The translations under genes and the position numbers were made by a program. DNA of 64,000 nt. Origin: Roridomyces roridus. Lineage: Eukaryota; Basidiomycota; Agaricomycetes; Agaricales; Mycenaceae. How positions within the stretch are numbered: the stretch's first letter is position 1; every line of letters begins with the position of its first letter. The DNA lies in contig JARKIF010000032.1 of assembly GCA_029378245.1 (NCBI GenBank), positions 372,001 through 436,000 of the forward strand. Direction: 5' to 3'. Under the pieces are notes generated by a model, which saw nothing but the letters and a program-made list of their open reading frames with translations, was not told the origin of the DNA and did no database searches. Shown here one piece after another: positions 44,047-55,659 of the stretch.

Positions 44047-45787
44047 CCAGTCAGCCAGTCAGCCAGTCATCGCGAAGCAACCAAATTTGTCCAAGACTTG
44101 CATAGAGTATTAGACATGAAGGTGGTGGTAGAAGAGCGATCGGGATTGACGGAGTTGTGCTCTTCGGCAAGAGTGATGGGGGCTTGCAACTTCTCAACAT
44201 CGGAATGTTCAGGCTGATTCTATAAGTAGATAAACATAGAGTACACATTATCGTTCGAGATTGTATTCTAGTGACTAGTCTAGAGATTAAACCACCGAAT
44301 AGTTGACATTCAACGCAAACTGCATATGGAAGGTCATCCCATCCTTGGTATAGAGCTCCGCGAGGCGGACTTGCTCGTACGACACCCCGTCGACGCTGAG
44401 AAGCAGGGCGTTGTCCGAGTCTTCAAAGAAATGGGCTTCGGTGCGGGTCTGCGATGGGGTTGTGGTTAGTCGAAGTTGGAAAAAGCAAGGTGAGAATTCG
44501 AAGACGAACATTGATAAAATTCTTGAAATGCTGCGTGGCTTGGGCACCGAGTTGCGCACGGGTAATGTGTTGCCGCGTGCGTGGGTCGACGAGGTTGAGT
44601 ATATAGCTCTCCGAGCGGTATCCAGGCCACTGTTCAAGAAGTTGAGAATGGATCGCAGGATGAAACAAGGGCTCAAAACTCACCTCAACCAACAGCGTCG
44701 CGTGTGCGAACCTCGAGATTGGGGGTGGCAGTAGTTGGTCAAGCCCGCCTTCGCCATTGACCATGCGCAGCCCGAGCTCGAGATTGAGTAGCGCCACACC
44801 GAATCGGCAGGGACCCGTCGTCGGGCGGAAGGAGACGCTGTACGGGTACTCTTTGGCGTTCCCACGGTTGACGCACATCATGTCCTTGTCGTTGTGCCAG
44901 TAGTCTGGCGGGCGGCCGTCGACTTGGGTCGGCGCGCGGGAGGACTGGTGCTGAAAATTCCATCAGTGGTTAGGTTGGTTGTTTTGAGAGAGGATGGAAA
45001 AGACGAACGGGAGGAGGCATCTGGCGGGGCGCGGATTGCATGGCATATTGTTGGCTTTGGCTTGGGCGCGAGCCAGAGCTACTACCAGCCGTGTGCGGCC
45101 CAGGGTACTGAGGCATGGACTGAGTGTTCCACTGTGCACCATAATTATTAGTGTATTTTGAAGATGGCGAAGGAATACTCACAGTCCCGTAGTACTGGTC
45201 GTCTGAGGTGTTACCGTAGCGGGTCGATGGAGAGCGAGGCATTTCAAGAGTAGGCTAGATGTTCAGAAGAGGCTGGTGGAGGATGGGGGACCAGCTCGAC
45301 GCATCCCGACTTTTATTACTCTCAGAAACCAAAGAGTCGTTGGTCCAAGAGTCGCCATTATGTGCCGCTTTGCAGCAGTCCCCATTGTGCGCTTCAAGGG
45401 CGCGCATTGTCGCTTGTCGCGTTCAATGCGCTTGGGTCGCACAAAGCGCGCATTGGATCAATCAAAGCTGCGAAAGGCATTGAAGTAGCTTCAAAGGGTA
45501 AGTCTCGGGAGTGAATAATGGGATCAACGAGACATACACGTTCAAAGTCCTTAGTAATAGAAAGATCCTTTCAGTGCAATCGGAGTTCGAGTAGGTCGCC
45601 ACTCCGACTGTCGGATCCGAAGTGGCACATTTTCAATGAGGATTGCTTCATGAAAAAAGTCGGGCCCCGCCCTTCAAGTTAATTGTGCAGAGTAGGTCAA
45701 CAATGAGTAGGAAGAAGCGTGGTGGACGCGTCAGAGAAGCCAGAGTTGATCCGAATCTCGGCCGATGCGGCAAGTTGAAAAAAACTC
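44047..45787. repeat. Right arm of the 1.7-kb inverted repeat
   Basis: Reverse complement of 36878-38610. The inner end is a CCAGTCAGCCAGTCAGCCAG run, a slightly longer version of the left arm's GACTGACTGACTGG. The outer end is GTTGAAAAAAACTC. No target-site duplication flanks the two arms and neither arm holds a transposase. Confidence 0.9.
44287..45242 (-). CDS. Uncharacterised protein with Gln/Ser-rich N-terminus (right arm copy)
   Basis: Near-identical inverted copy of the gene at 37424-38378, with the same five-exon structure and an intact frame: MPRSPSTRYGN is followed by the Gln/Ser-rich segment, then MMCVNRGNAKEYPYSVSFRP and so on to NVNYSVV. Exonic differences are few (for example Ala/Thr at codon 12). 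The promoter with its ATAAAA box and the CAATG/GCGC cluster is kept. Since both copies stay open and nearly identical, either the duplication is recent or the arms are kept alike by gene conversion. Confidence 0.8.
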
Positions 45788-45936
45788 AACAAAGATGAAC
45801 AAACAAAACCGCAACCAAGACGCATCAAAAATCATCTACGGAAAGTACTTCGAAATTTTTCTCCATCTCTTAAGTATGTGCTCACGACTCGTCTAGTATT
45901 AATATCCAATGTACACTATTTGAAATTCGTTGAAAA

Positions 45937-47792
45937 TCATAAGCTATAGACAAACCAAGCACTCCGGTCACCAAGCCCAGGCCTCTCATCCTCACGCACC
46001 ATCTTGGCTCGCACCTCCGCCTTCCTCTTATTCTCCCGTGTGAGGTACAGTATATTGAGCACAGCAAACGCGCCGACGAGTACAGAAAACGCGAGGAGCA
46101 CCTTGGTTGCCTTGGTATAAAACGGTGCAGGTGATATCGAGCCGAGAAGCCAGGTCGCAAGTATCCCACCCGAGTTCACTAGGATGAACCCGAACGCGAT
46201 GGCCGTCGCGCGGCGCACGTGGGGCGCGGCGTTGTTGGCGTTCCACGTCGAGACCGCCGCTGGTAAGATGTACGTGCCGGGTATCGAGAGGAAGAGCGAG
46301 CCGTATTGGACGCGGTGGTTCTTTGAGCCGAGGAACATGCCAAAGCCGACGATGCAGAGGATGGAGCCGAGGATGCTCACAGCACCGCGGCAGCGGTAGC
46401 GGTCGGAGATGTAAGCAGTTATCATCATTACTACACGGCGGTGAGGAGCAAACCAGTGAAATTCAACCATGGCTCACCAACAAAGGCGACGGAGAACGGA
46501 GGAACACTCATAAGTTGTGCCTTTGACGCAGTGTATCCGAGACTCGTCAAAATTGAGGGCGTGAAGCTGGAGGGAGGCTAACGGCAATGAATAAAATTCA
46601 GAAAAGACACGCACTAGGCAAGCGAGAACATCATGACACCTTGAAAGATGCTCAGCCCAAGTACATCAACGCATAAAAGGAGCACATACCACCGCAAAAG
46701 AAGAGAGGTGCAGCAATCAAAATATGGGGAGAGACGAAGCCCCGCAGGACCTCTCTCCAGCTGAACGAATCATGTTGCTCGTCGATCACGCCGTCCTCCA
46801 CCAGCCTGGCCTTAAGATATCTTCGTTCCTCCTCAGTGAGGAAACGGACGGTTTCCGGTGACACAGGAAGGATCGGGTACGAAACAAGGCCGATGAAAGC
46901 GGTTATGGTGCCCTAAGTCAAGTCAGTATGAATGTCCCTCCAGCGAAAGTTCGCTCACTTACCTCAATGATGAAAATCCACTGCCACCCAGAGTGCCCTT
47001 GCCTTCCATCGAGCTTGGTGATTCCGTACGCCAGAATCCCTCCAAAAGCGCCGGCGAGGGAAGCTGCTGAAAAGAACGCTGCCACTCTATCTCGTGGGTG
47101 AGTGGATGTACATACACTCCAAAAGATCCTCTACGAACCTCTTTTGGAGCCTCAATCTGGGATAGAAGAAGGAGAGGTAGAGTACGATCCCTGGAAGAAC
47201 ACCGCCTTCGAGTAGTCCCAGGAAGAAGCGGCAAGCCAAAAGACCTCCGTAGGTTTTGACGGTGCCTGCAAAATATTCAGATGCGCAGCATACCAACGCC
47301 TTGCCTGCGTACCTTGGCAAGCCGTGACGACACCCCAAAGTGCAATCATCGTTGGAAGCATCACATTAGGACCAATTTTCTGTCAAAAAATTAATCTGGA
47401 GCGAGTTGCCGACAAAATAGACTTGCCTTGAGTAGAAGATTGGCAGGCAACTCAACCACGATGTACGGGACATAGGTAACCGTCAAAGCAATCGAATATT
47501 GCTTCGGGCTCATATGAAGCTCCGCCGCCAACCCTGCAACCTTGGCATTCCCAATATTCGTCCGGTCCTGAACAACTCGGATCGGCATTCAGACTGAATG
47601 AGAGCAGCAAGAAAGAAAACGCACGAGGAAAGAGAACAGGTAGAAGACGGCGACCACCGGTAGAATCCAGAGGTCAAGCTTCCGCCAGACCCTGGCCTCG
47701 AGCCTGGGATCGAGGGTACTGTCAACAGTGCTGCCGTCGACGTCCTTTTCCGTCTTCGAGGATGCGCGAGAGATCTCTTTCTCCTGATCCAT
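45937..47792 (-). CDS. MFS transporter, anion:cation symporter family (Dal5/Tna1-like), copy 2
   Basis: Paralogue of the transporter at 31025-32867 and of the next gene. Start MDQEKEISRASSKTEKDVDG, then EARVWRKLDLWILPVVAVFY, DRTNIGNAKVAGLAAELHMS, YSIALTVTYVPYIVVELPAN, MLPTMIALWGVVTACQG, GGLLACRFFLGLLEGGVLPG, FYPRLRLQKR, SLAGAFGGILAYGITKLDG and GWQWIFIIEG, followed by the second half with MMITAYISDRYRCRG, SIPGTYILPAAVSTWNANNA, PHVRRATAIAFGF and GGILATWLLGSI. It ends LGDRSAWFVYSL like the other two. No broken exon was seen. It probably imports an organic anion with protons at the plasma membrane. It sits 150 bp outside the right inverted arm. Confidence 0.87.
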
Positions 47793-48648
47793 TACAACGA
47801 GGGTGGGCAAATTATTCTTACACGGATGGGTTCCTTCCTTATAAGAGGGGATCGGCGAAAAGATACTCACGGAGGCCGCCGAAGCGCTTGTTTCGCTTGC
47901 AGGAACCGCGATGTGTGCCACAATACCGAGTAAAATCGCGTCCAGGAAGTTCGGACTTTTGAGCGGGTCATGTGCCTGGATTGTCGGGACGCTGGGTATA
48001 TCTGGGTGTATCTTGTATTCCAAAAACCCTGTCAGAAAGAAAGACCAGTTCAAGCGTTTCTCCGCCCCGAGAAAAAATGCTAGACAGAGTTATCAGTGTT
48101 AAGGTTTGTCGGCAAGATCATCATTTGACTCGGGATTTGCGTGGATTGCTGTATTTGCCGAGAGATTTGCAAAAATGCCTGTCATAATTAGTGGATCGCC
48201 GGTACGGATTAGGACATCCCGCCAGGCCTAAGCGGAATACGCCCTAGTAAGTTACTAGTACACGACACAGTGTGCGACGCATTCCGAAATGAAGGACAGA
48301 CTCTCCGCAGGCACGTTTTGCAAGCCCCACCAAGCCCGTTCTCAACCCGAGTCTAGACGCTGGGGCGGGGAATGCAAGGCGACGTACGTAGGCATGCGAC
48401 CTCCGCCAGGAAAGTGAAACTGGTGGACCCAAGTCCGGGTGCAATCAATTCCGTCCTTCTCCGCAATCCAGCGGCGTTCTCGGCCCGGCATGCCAACAAT
48501 CTAATCATGTTACGTAATCCGGCGACTCAAAACGCCGCAATCACATGATTCCATTACAGTCGTCTCTATTAACCCAGAAGGAGCGTAAGTACAGCACAAC
48601 ACCAGCTAAAAGGGCACCGAACTAGCCCAGACATACAATAGATAAAAT
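47793..48648. other. Intergenic between tandem transporters
   Basis: About 860 bp that should contain the promoter of copy 2 (right of 47792) and the 3' end of copy 3. Frames on plus are the antisense of leader sequence; no gene is supported. Confidence 0.5.
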
Positions 48649-50545
48649 TCATAAGCTATAGACAAACCAGGCACTCCTGTCCCCAAGCCCGACCTCTTCA
48701 TTCGACCGCGACGAGTTTGCCCGCACCTCGGCCTTTTTCTTGTTCTCCCGTGTGAGGTATAGGATATTGAGCAACGCAAACGCGCCCATGAGCACGGAGA
48801 AACTGAGTAGTATACGTGTGGCTTTGGTATACAGCGGCGCCGGGGAGAGGGTGCCGAGGAGCCACGTAGCAAGGATCCCGCCCGAGTTGGTCATGATAAA
48901 CCCAAACGCAATGGCCGTCGCCCGGCGTACGTAGGGCGCGGCGTTGTTGGCGTTCCAGGTGGAGATAGCCGGGGCCATGAGGTAGGTGCCTGGGATCGAG
49001 AGGAAGAGCGAGCCGTATTGGACGTGGTGGTTCTTGGAGCCCAAGAACATGGCGAAGCCAACAACACACAGGACGGAGGCGAAGATGGTGACGAGACCGC
49101 GGCAACGGTAGCGGTCAGAGACCCAGGACGTTATCATGGTCACTAGGCAAGTCAACAGAGAATTGGGACCTCGCGAGTAGCAGACGTACAAACAAAGGCG
49201 ACGGAGAATGGAGGCACGCTCATAAGCTGAGCCCGCGACGCGGTGTATCCGAGCGATTGTACAATAGACGGAGTGAAGCTAACAGGAGCTCAGTCAAAGA
49301 ACGGGGACGCCTCTGACTGCACTTACTAAGCGAGCGAGTAGAGCACGGTGCCTTGAAGAGTGTCATTATCCAGTCGACATGCGAGAGAGGAAGGACGTAC
49401 CACTGAAGAAGAAAATAACACCGACGAGCATGATGTGGATGGAAAAGAATCCCTTCACGACGTCTCCCCAGTTGAAGCCGTCAGCGGACTCGTTGATCAC
49501 GCCGTCTTCCACCAACTTGGCATTGACATAGGCTCTCTCCTCCTCATTGAGGAATCGCGCCGTAGCGGGCGACGCGGGGAGGAGGAAGAACGACAAAAGG
49601 CCGAAGAAGACAGTAATGACGCCCTAGTTCGGCAAATGTCAGCCACGGACCTCCCTCAATCGAAAGGAGGGCTTACCTCGATGATAAAGATCCACTGCCA
49701 GCCAGAGTGCCCGTGCTGGCCGTTGAGCTGGATGATACCATAAGCGAGGATACCGCCAAAGGCTCCGGAGAGGGAAGCAGTAGAAAAGAAGCCGGCGACT
49801 CTACTCGTGGGTGAGTGCGTTTCCCATGGACCCACAACAGACGCACCTCGTCTGGAGTCTCATTCGAGGGTAGAAGAAGGACAGGTAGAGGACGATTCCG
49901 GGGAATACACCGCCTGTAGATTTGGTCAACACGAGATTGAGGCGAGGACTGGCTCTGCGTACCCTCCAGCAGTCCCAGGAAGAATCGGCAGGCAAGGAGG
50001 CCTCCGTAGGTTTTAACGGTACCTGCACATTGATCAGGGATCGTCCATAGTCAATTCATTCAATTTTGTACCTTGACACGCCGTAACGACACCCCAGAGG
50101 GTAATCATAGTGGGGAGCATCCAATTCGGGCCAACCGTCTGTCAAAATTGTTAGCAGAAACGTGGCTATAGAATCGTACAACTCGCCTTGAGCAACAGAT
50201 TGGAGGGGAGTTCGGCCGCGATGTAGGGAACATACGTGACCGTCAAAGCAATAGAGTATTGCCTTGGGGTCATATGCAGCTGGGTCATCAAGCCTGCTAC
50301 CTTGGCGTTGCCAATGTTGGTCCGGTCCTGCAGCACGTCGTCGTCCGTAATCCAGGGAAAGGCAGCAAAGGACGTACGAGGAAGGAAAGCAGGTAGAAGA
50401 TAGAGACGACCGGCAGTATCCAGAGATCGAGCTTGCGCCAGACTTTTGCCTCGAGCACGGGGTTGACAACTGGCTCGCTGCCCAGGCTGCTGCCATCGGC
50501 GTGCTTTTCGGGGTCGGTGGACGAGCGAGATGAGACCTTATCCAT
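48649..50545 (-). CDS. MFS transporter, anion:cation symporter family (Dal5/Tna1-like), copy 3
   Basis: Third member. MDKVSSRSSTDPEKHADGSS, EAKVWRKLDLWILPVVSIFY, DRTNIGNAKVAGLMTQLHM, YSIALTVTYVPYIAAELPSN, MLPTMITLWGVVTACQG, FFLGLLEGGVFPGIVLYLSF, ASLSGAFGGILAYGIIQLNG, QHGHSGWQWIFIIEG, ARFLNEEERAYVNAKLVEDG, VTMITSWVSDRYRCRGLVT, FLGSKNHHVQYGSLFLSIPG, WNANNAAPYVRRATAIAFGF and GGILATWLLGTLSPAPLY. It ends LGDRSAWFVYSL. The intron layout follows the other two copies. The N-terminal Ser/Asp-rich cytosolic tail differs most between copies, so it is the least constrained part. Substrate unknown. Confidence 0.87.
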
Positions 50546-51452
50546 TGGAACGACGATGGTGGGGTGCCGATAGGACGGTGGGGCCCATCCAAGTATAAGA
50601 AGGTTCGGCGGAGCGGCTTCGATCCGACTGGATCATGAGGAAGAGGTTTGACGTGCCATCACTCACCCTTTTTTGGTTTCCAACTCCAAGTGGCTGATCT
50701 CAAGCGACGCCTTCTCTCCCTGTGCGACGCATCGCAGACTAGGCTGAGAGGCAACAATGTAACAAACTGGCATACCCATGTGTATGTCCGTGTCATCAAG
50801 GACTTTAGCCGGACCAAGACTCTGAATCTCTGAATCTGCCAATGCCAACAAGCTTCTTCTCTCAGGAACGACCGTCAATCCAGAGTCTCTTCTGTGAAAG
50901 GCAACATAACTCTGCCGCCCACTCGTAATTCCTTCGCGTACCTGGTTCCGCGTGTCTCGAGCGCTGCAAAGCGCATGCACCACTTTTTACTCCCATGTTG
51001 CAGATCGCCGTGGAGTCCCACAGAATGCCACTGCCTGAGAAGATCACAGAGCTCTGCCATGTGAGCGCTGAATGGCGGGGCCCGTAGGTCTATCTCTCTC
51101 TCTCCGACTAGTAACGGACAGGGTCGGACTCATTTTCGACCCCTGGCCCTGGCCCACCTCAAGTCCGAGGGTACAAGTTGTAGGCAACCGAGATCAACCA
51201 TTTACGTTGTCAACGTCCGGCCATTCGGTCTCGTTGGGTCTCGTCGACCCCGCCGTGCCTTGCCGCCTTCCCCACAGGTCGCCGAACCCCAAATGGACTC
51301 CCGCCGACGGAGTGTCGGCGTCGGGACACGTAGTACTTTTTTGTTGTAAGCAAAAACAAGCAATTCTATTGTACAGACCCAAACAGTCCCCAGATCCCAA
51401 TAATTGCTTAAATGAAAGGCAAGAAAGAAGAAGGAAAGTGTCCGGTTCAGTC
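50546..51452. other. Intergenic, no confident gene
   Basis: About 900 bp. Frames at 50983-50663 (minus) and 51072-51452 (plus) are open for 100-127 codons but have no domain-like pattern. The region should hold the promoter of MFS copy 3. Confidence 0.45.
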
Positions 51453-53393
51453 CTACTGGGTGACTACATACGGGTGCGGGGTGACGGGAGGGTCTTCTAC
51501 ACGCTCAACGACCTGTTCGAAAGTTGAGTTGATAAGAATAGTGGCATGTAGAATGTACTCGCCTTGGTCACCTGGACGCCATACCCATGATCACGGTTGC
51601 CGTATCCAGCCTCCATATCATACGGTCCCTTCTGCGTGTCGAGCTCGTAGATGCCGCTGCTATCCAGATGGTGACGCTGAACACCCGTGTTAGAACGCAC
51701 ATGCTGCAGAAACCACGAATGAATTCGTACCGTGTTATCTAAGAAGGTGTCTCCCCGCTTCCAGATGCAGAGCGTGAGCCTCAGAGATTGACGGAAGATG
51801 CGTGAGGGACTTGCCTGTCTACGAGAGGTGGGCGAGGTCGGATTTAATCCCCCATGCGACACGTTGCGGCGTTGCTCGGACATTTTGCCAGAGGAAACGT
51901 TGTTGAGGCCTTGCCGCGCATTGAGCGTCGACATCAGGCAATTGGTGTAGAGCTTCGAGAGTGCGAGATCCCAAATGAAGTTGCTGTCGCATCCATCAGC
52001 ATTGGGAGGTAAAAGTGGTGTTCTAGACTCACATTGCAGCGTGCTAACGACAAGAAGTCAGCTCCAGTGCATTCAATTTCCATTATGGGAACTCACGGGG
52101 AGGACCATGAAGCATACGACGTCCAAGATACTGAACACGGCGCTGTAGGAGAGTCAATCAACCTTGCGAGATGATCGACAGACAGGCACTAACGTCAACA
52201 TGCCAGTTTGGATCGTCACTGAAATGCCGTTGAGTTCAACAATCCTGCTCTCCATCTCGAGCATACTACGCACTTCGTATGATCTTGTCAATCACAGAAT
52301 CCGTTCCACTGAACCCGGTCTTGCGCTTCGTCTGTACCAAGCCCCATTAGCTGCAACGAAAATTCGAAATGGTTGTTGTACGTACCAAGCTGAAGACGAG
52401 CGACACGGTGATGAGCAGATCCGCCACACACGACGAGAGGAACCACAAGAGAGCCGAATCGTGCAACTTCGGCTTGTTCGCAAACGTCTTGACGATACGT
52501 ATCATCACTGCCGTCCAAACACCTCCCGCTGAAATCCCGAAAGGTTAGTAGTCCGCTGGAGGTGAAGCGAACAGAACTTGACGTACCCAGCGAGGCAAAG
52601 GAAAGGACGGCGATGACTCCTGGAACCCAATATGATTTCGTGAGCGACCTGATTCTCCACGCGAAGAATAGTTGAATCGGCGTTGAGATCAGGACCTGGT
52701 TGATTTTCAGAAACCGTTCAAGGACGGGAATGAAAAAAGCACTCACGACACACAAAGGCTCTGAAACAATATTATTTTATTTCTGGAGAAGACACCGAAT
52801 AGACGCACGAGTAACAAAGACTGGCTTCAACTCAGCAAACAAACATCCTACATCGGCAGAAAGATACTCACAAGTCGGGAACAAGTTGGGCTTTTGGCCG
52901 TATTCAAGAATCAATGGCTGGTACATGAACGCCATGTCGAAGCCGGTGTTGCACGTTTCGATGAAGAAGAGAACCGAGACCTGCAACGCTAATGAGCCAC
53001 TCACGAAAATCGCGTCGATTATTCGCGTACAAACAATCGCATCCAGAACGCATCGCTGAGGTGTCGGTCAGCATGATCTCTACCCGGTAAATAAGTGGGT
53101 ACTGACTGCCGATAGTTCCGATAGTAAGTCAGGACCTAGGAAACGCGTTAACGGGTCGGAACCGCTGAAATGAACGAAAGCACCTGTCCGATGAGAATCT
53201 AATGTCCTGTTTAAAAAGAAATCGAGTTCACAGAGACGATCCACGTACTCCGAAGAGAATCATGTTGGCAAAGACACCCAAGAGCATGGGGCCAAACCTA
53301 TTCCAATCCAGTCAGCATCCTACGCATCGTGCATGCAAGAGAGTATCCTCACGAAAGCTGGACATTGGGGAGCGCAGGAGCTGGGGCGGCCAT
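51453..53393 (-). CDS. DUF6534-like integral membrane protein (copy 2)
   Basis: Multi-exon. Start MAAPAPALPNVQLS, then GPMLLGVFANMILFGV, QVLTYYRNYRQ, VLFFIETCNTGFDMAFMYQP, LISTPIQLFFAWRIRSLTKS, VPGVIAVLSFASLGGGVWTA, VMIRIVKTFANKPKLHDSAL, LWFLSSCVADLLITVSLVFS, KRKTGFSGTDSVIDKIIR, QTGMLT and CLMSTLNARQGLNN, with a hydrophilic tail (KMSEQRRNVSHGGLN, YELDTQKGPYDMEAGYG). This is the DUF6534 plan: seven helices, a T-x-I-Q-x-F-F-A-W-R-I helix and the (E/Q)TG(L/M)LT and LMSTLNAR motifs near the end. The last intron (51513-51562) has a GC donor: AAG-GCGAGT to ACAG, and joins VQVTK to VVERVEDPPVTPHPYVVTQ. Receptor-like, function unknown. Confidence 0.78.
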
Positions 53394-54507
53394 GGCAGCT
53401 GCTGAAAGAGGGAGATCCAAAGCACCGCCCACGCAAAGATCTTGTATATATTTGAGGGACCGGAGCGGGAGTATCACACGGGGAAGTTTAGCTTCAGACA
53501 ATCCCACCACATGCGCGGACGTCGGCCAGAAATGATACTTGCCCCACTTGTAATTAGGTTCCGACGTACGTCCCACACGAAGTCCGTCTCGACGCAACTG
53601 GAGCATCTGCCCAGATGATGTGTAACAGGAGCAATGTTGTATAGGTGCAAGGGTTCTTTTTGTGCTGATATCACGGTCAGATCTCCAGAAGGCATCAAGC
53701 CAAGATAAGGCTGGGCCATCGGCGGTCGAATACGTTGTATCCACAGCCATGCAGTACAAAAGTTGAATACGTCCGTTTCAAGGAGGTCACGCAGGCAGTT
53801 TTTGCTATCGGAACGCAGGCTTGGGGAGTACTCGGTGGAGAATCGAGAAGCGCAGATCTCGTTTGACACCAGTACTATAGACTCGGGGCCAGTGACGATT
53901 CGCGAGCCGAAACTTAACGGCGCCCGACAAGCGATTAACGATTTGGCTACAGACGATCTAGCCAGAGCCGGGGCCAGCCGATTGAATTATTCTTGATCAG
54001 AAACGGAGAGAACAAGGGAACACAAGGGAACGTGAGAGAGGCAGGAAAGAAACACGGATTTTGACGGACATGACGTGAAAGAAATCAATTGATGGTATCG
54101 GTATCACTGTTCGGCAATCATTAAACTAGAAGTTCAACTTCTCCGCGATGGAATCGCAGTGCCCCGGCAGTCCCCGCATTGGAGCGTCGATCAACATCTT
54201 CGAGCTCCACTACGAAGCTCATGGATAAAGCCTGACACGAGTGTCAAGTAGCAGCTTTTTGATGCCGACCCCGAGTCTTCCTCCAGTTGATTGCAAGCCT
54301 GAGTTGAAGCTGCTTTGAAGCCTGAGAAAAATCAGTAACAAGAGGAACGAACTGTGATATGTATGCCATCCTCAATCACATGCGTCAAAAGGCTGACTTT
54401 GGCATGACGCATGCGCAGGATTTGCAACGACTGGGTTGAACGAGGGAAAATAGTACACTAATTAATGAAGTAAGATCTACATGTTATGGCAACGGCAGGC
54501 AGCATTC
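53394..54507. other. About 1.1 kb without a confident gene
   Basis: Upstream region of the DUF6534-like gene and downstream region of the P450-like gene. Overlapping minus-strand frames at 53349-53869 have no domain. From 53990 to 54480 the DNA is AT-richer and closed in all frames. Confidence 0.45.
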
Positions 54508-55659
54508 TCAGAACTCGACTTTCCATCCATCCCACCCCTCGCGCCCACCACCAATCGGCTTCCCCCTCACCACGCGGTAGTCCATCCCATCCACGCCACT
54601 GACAACACCCGCAACAATCAGACCAGCGGCCATGGGCGCCCAATTCGCAGCCTTGCACATGAGCGGCCCACATCCAAATGCAAGTATCTGTTTCGCGAGC
54701 TGTGGGTCCCTGACAAACCGCATGGGTTCGTACATTTCGGGTTGAGAACCCCAGGACGCGGTACGCTGCGCGCGCTCGATGTCTGCGACGTCCTCCGTTT
54801 GACTCCCACTTGATAAGAACGCCGCTGCAGCACGTGGAAGTAAGCTGCTTCGTCGCTTGATATGCCTGACAGGCGGAAAGAGTCGGAGGGACTCGTTGAT
54901 ATAGTCCTCTACAACCGGGGATCTGCCCGCCAGTCCCGAAGCACGGAATTGCTCGATCGTAGGCCGGGCGCGCAAATCTCGGAATACGCACAGCGCTTCC
55001 TCGTCTCTGTAGACATGCGCCACAGTCACTGCGACTACGCGCCAGAGCGTTTCCCAGGTAGGAATTATAAAATCCAGGGGGTTGGGATACAGAATGTGGT
55101 TTGGGATTAGATTTCGTAAATGCATGTTGAGCGAGAATAGTAAATCCTTCGGGATGTGTCCGGCATCTTTGGATCGAATCCACAACTCCGTTATCAACTC
55201 CGCGACGACGTCGATGTCGTTGGCCGCCAAAGCCGTGATATCGGTGTCCGGAGCGAGTACACCGACGATGATAGCCCGGAGAGTGACGGCGCGGATAAAG
55301 GTCTGGAATTGCACGCTGCTTTGTGGTAGAGCCAAGTTGACGGCGCGGTCAACGACGTACAGGAAGCGCCCCCAGTCCTGTTTGGCTGCACGAAGGAGGG
55401 TGAGGGATTTGTGAACGAATTCGGAGTGGATGGCAGCGTCCCCGCTGACGAAGGTGTTGGTCAATTGGAAAGCGGCTCGAAGGCGCGCGTTGGGTAAAGC
55501 CCGGGAGCGAAGTAGCGCCTCCTTCGACACGTCCGGCGGGTCGAGAAGCAGCCGTACATTTGCTACCGTCTGGTGGTAGATTGGGGATCGCCGGCGTACG
55601 ACAAACAAGACGAATAAAAGCAAGAAAACAGTTGAGACAGCCGCAAAGAGGTTCAGCAT
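54508..55659 (-). CDS. Divergent cytochrome P450-like protein (copy 2)
   Basis: Single exon, 383 residues, paralogue of the gene at 21258-22457. Membrane anchor MLNLFAAVSTVFLLLFVLFV with a basic stop (VRRR), then AAFQLTNTFVSGDAAIHSEF, LDFIIPTWETLWRVVAVTVA, the ExxR helix as NESLRLFPPVRHI, MYEPMRFV, and the heme loop FGCGPLMCKAANWAPMAAGL with the Cys ligand. As in copy 1 the Arg in FxxGxRxC is hydrophobic (Met) and the Gly after Cys is Ala, so these changes are family features rather than decay. No helix-I AGxxT is seen. It probably sits in the ER membrane. The TATA-like box at 55700 supports the chosen start. Confidence 0.75.
   Translation of the reverse strand: MLNLFAAVSTVFLLLFVLFVVRRRSPIYHQTVANVRLLLDPPDVSKEALLRSRALPNARLRAAFQLTNTFVSGDAAIHSEFVHKSLTLLRAAKQDWGRFLYVVDRAVNLALPQSSVQFQTFIRAVTLRAIIVGVLAPDTDITALAANDIDVVAELITELWIRSKDAGHIPKDLLFSLNMHLRNLIPNHILYPNPLDFIIPTWETLWRVVAVTVAHVYRDEEALCVFRDLRARPTIEQFRASGLAGRSPVVEDYINESLRLFPPVRHIKRRSSLLPRAAAAFLSSGSQTEDVADIERAQRTASWGSQPEMYEPMRFVRDPQLAKQILAFGCGPLMCKAANWAPMAAGLIVAGVVSGVDGMDYRVVRGKPIGGGREGWDGWKVEF

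Noticed and set aside
36878..45787. Composite transposon with two insertion-sequence arms
   Set aside because: The arms encode an ordinary spliced gene, no transposase or integrase is seen in arms or core, and no target-site duplication was found at the outer ends.
31000..51000. Biosynthetic gene cluster (SDR, MFS, P450-like neighbours)
   Set aside because: No backbone enzyme (polyketide synthase, NRPS, terpene cyclase) is present, the P450-like genes are 10 kb or more away from the SDRs, and the transporters are better explained as gene duplications.
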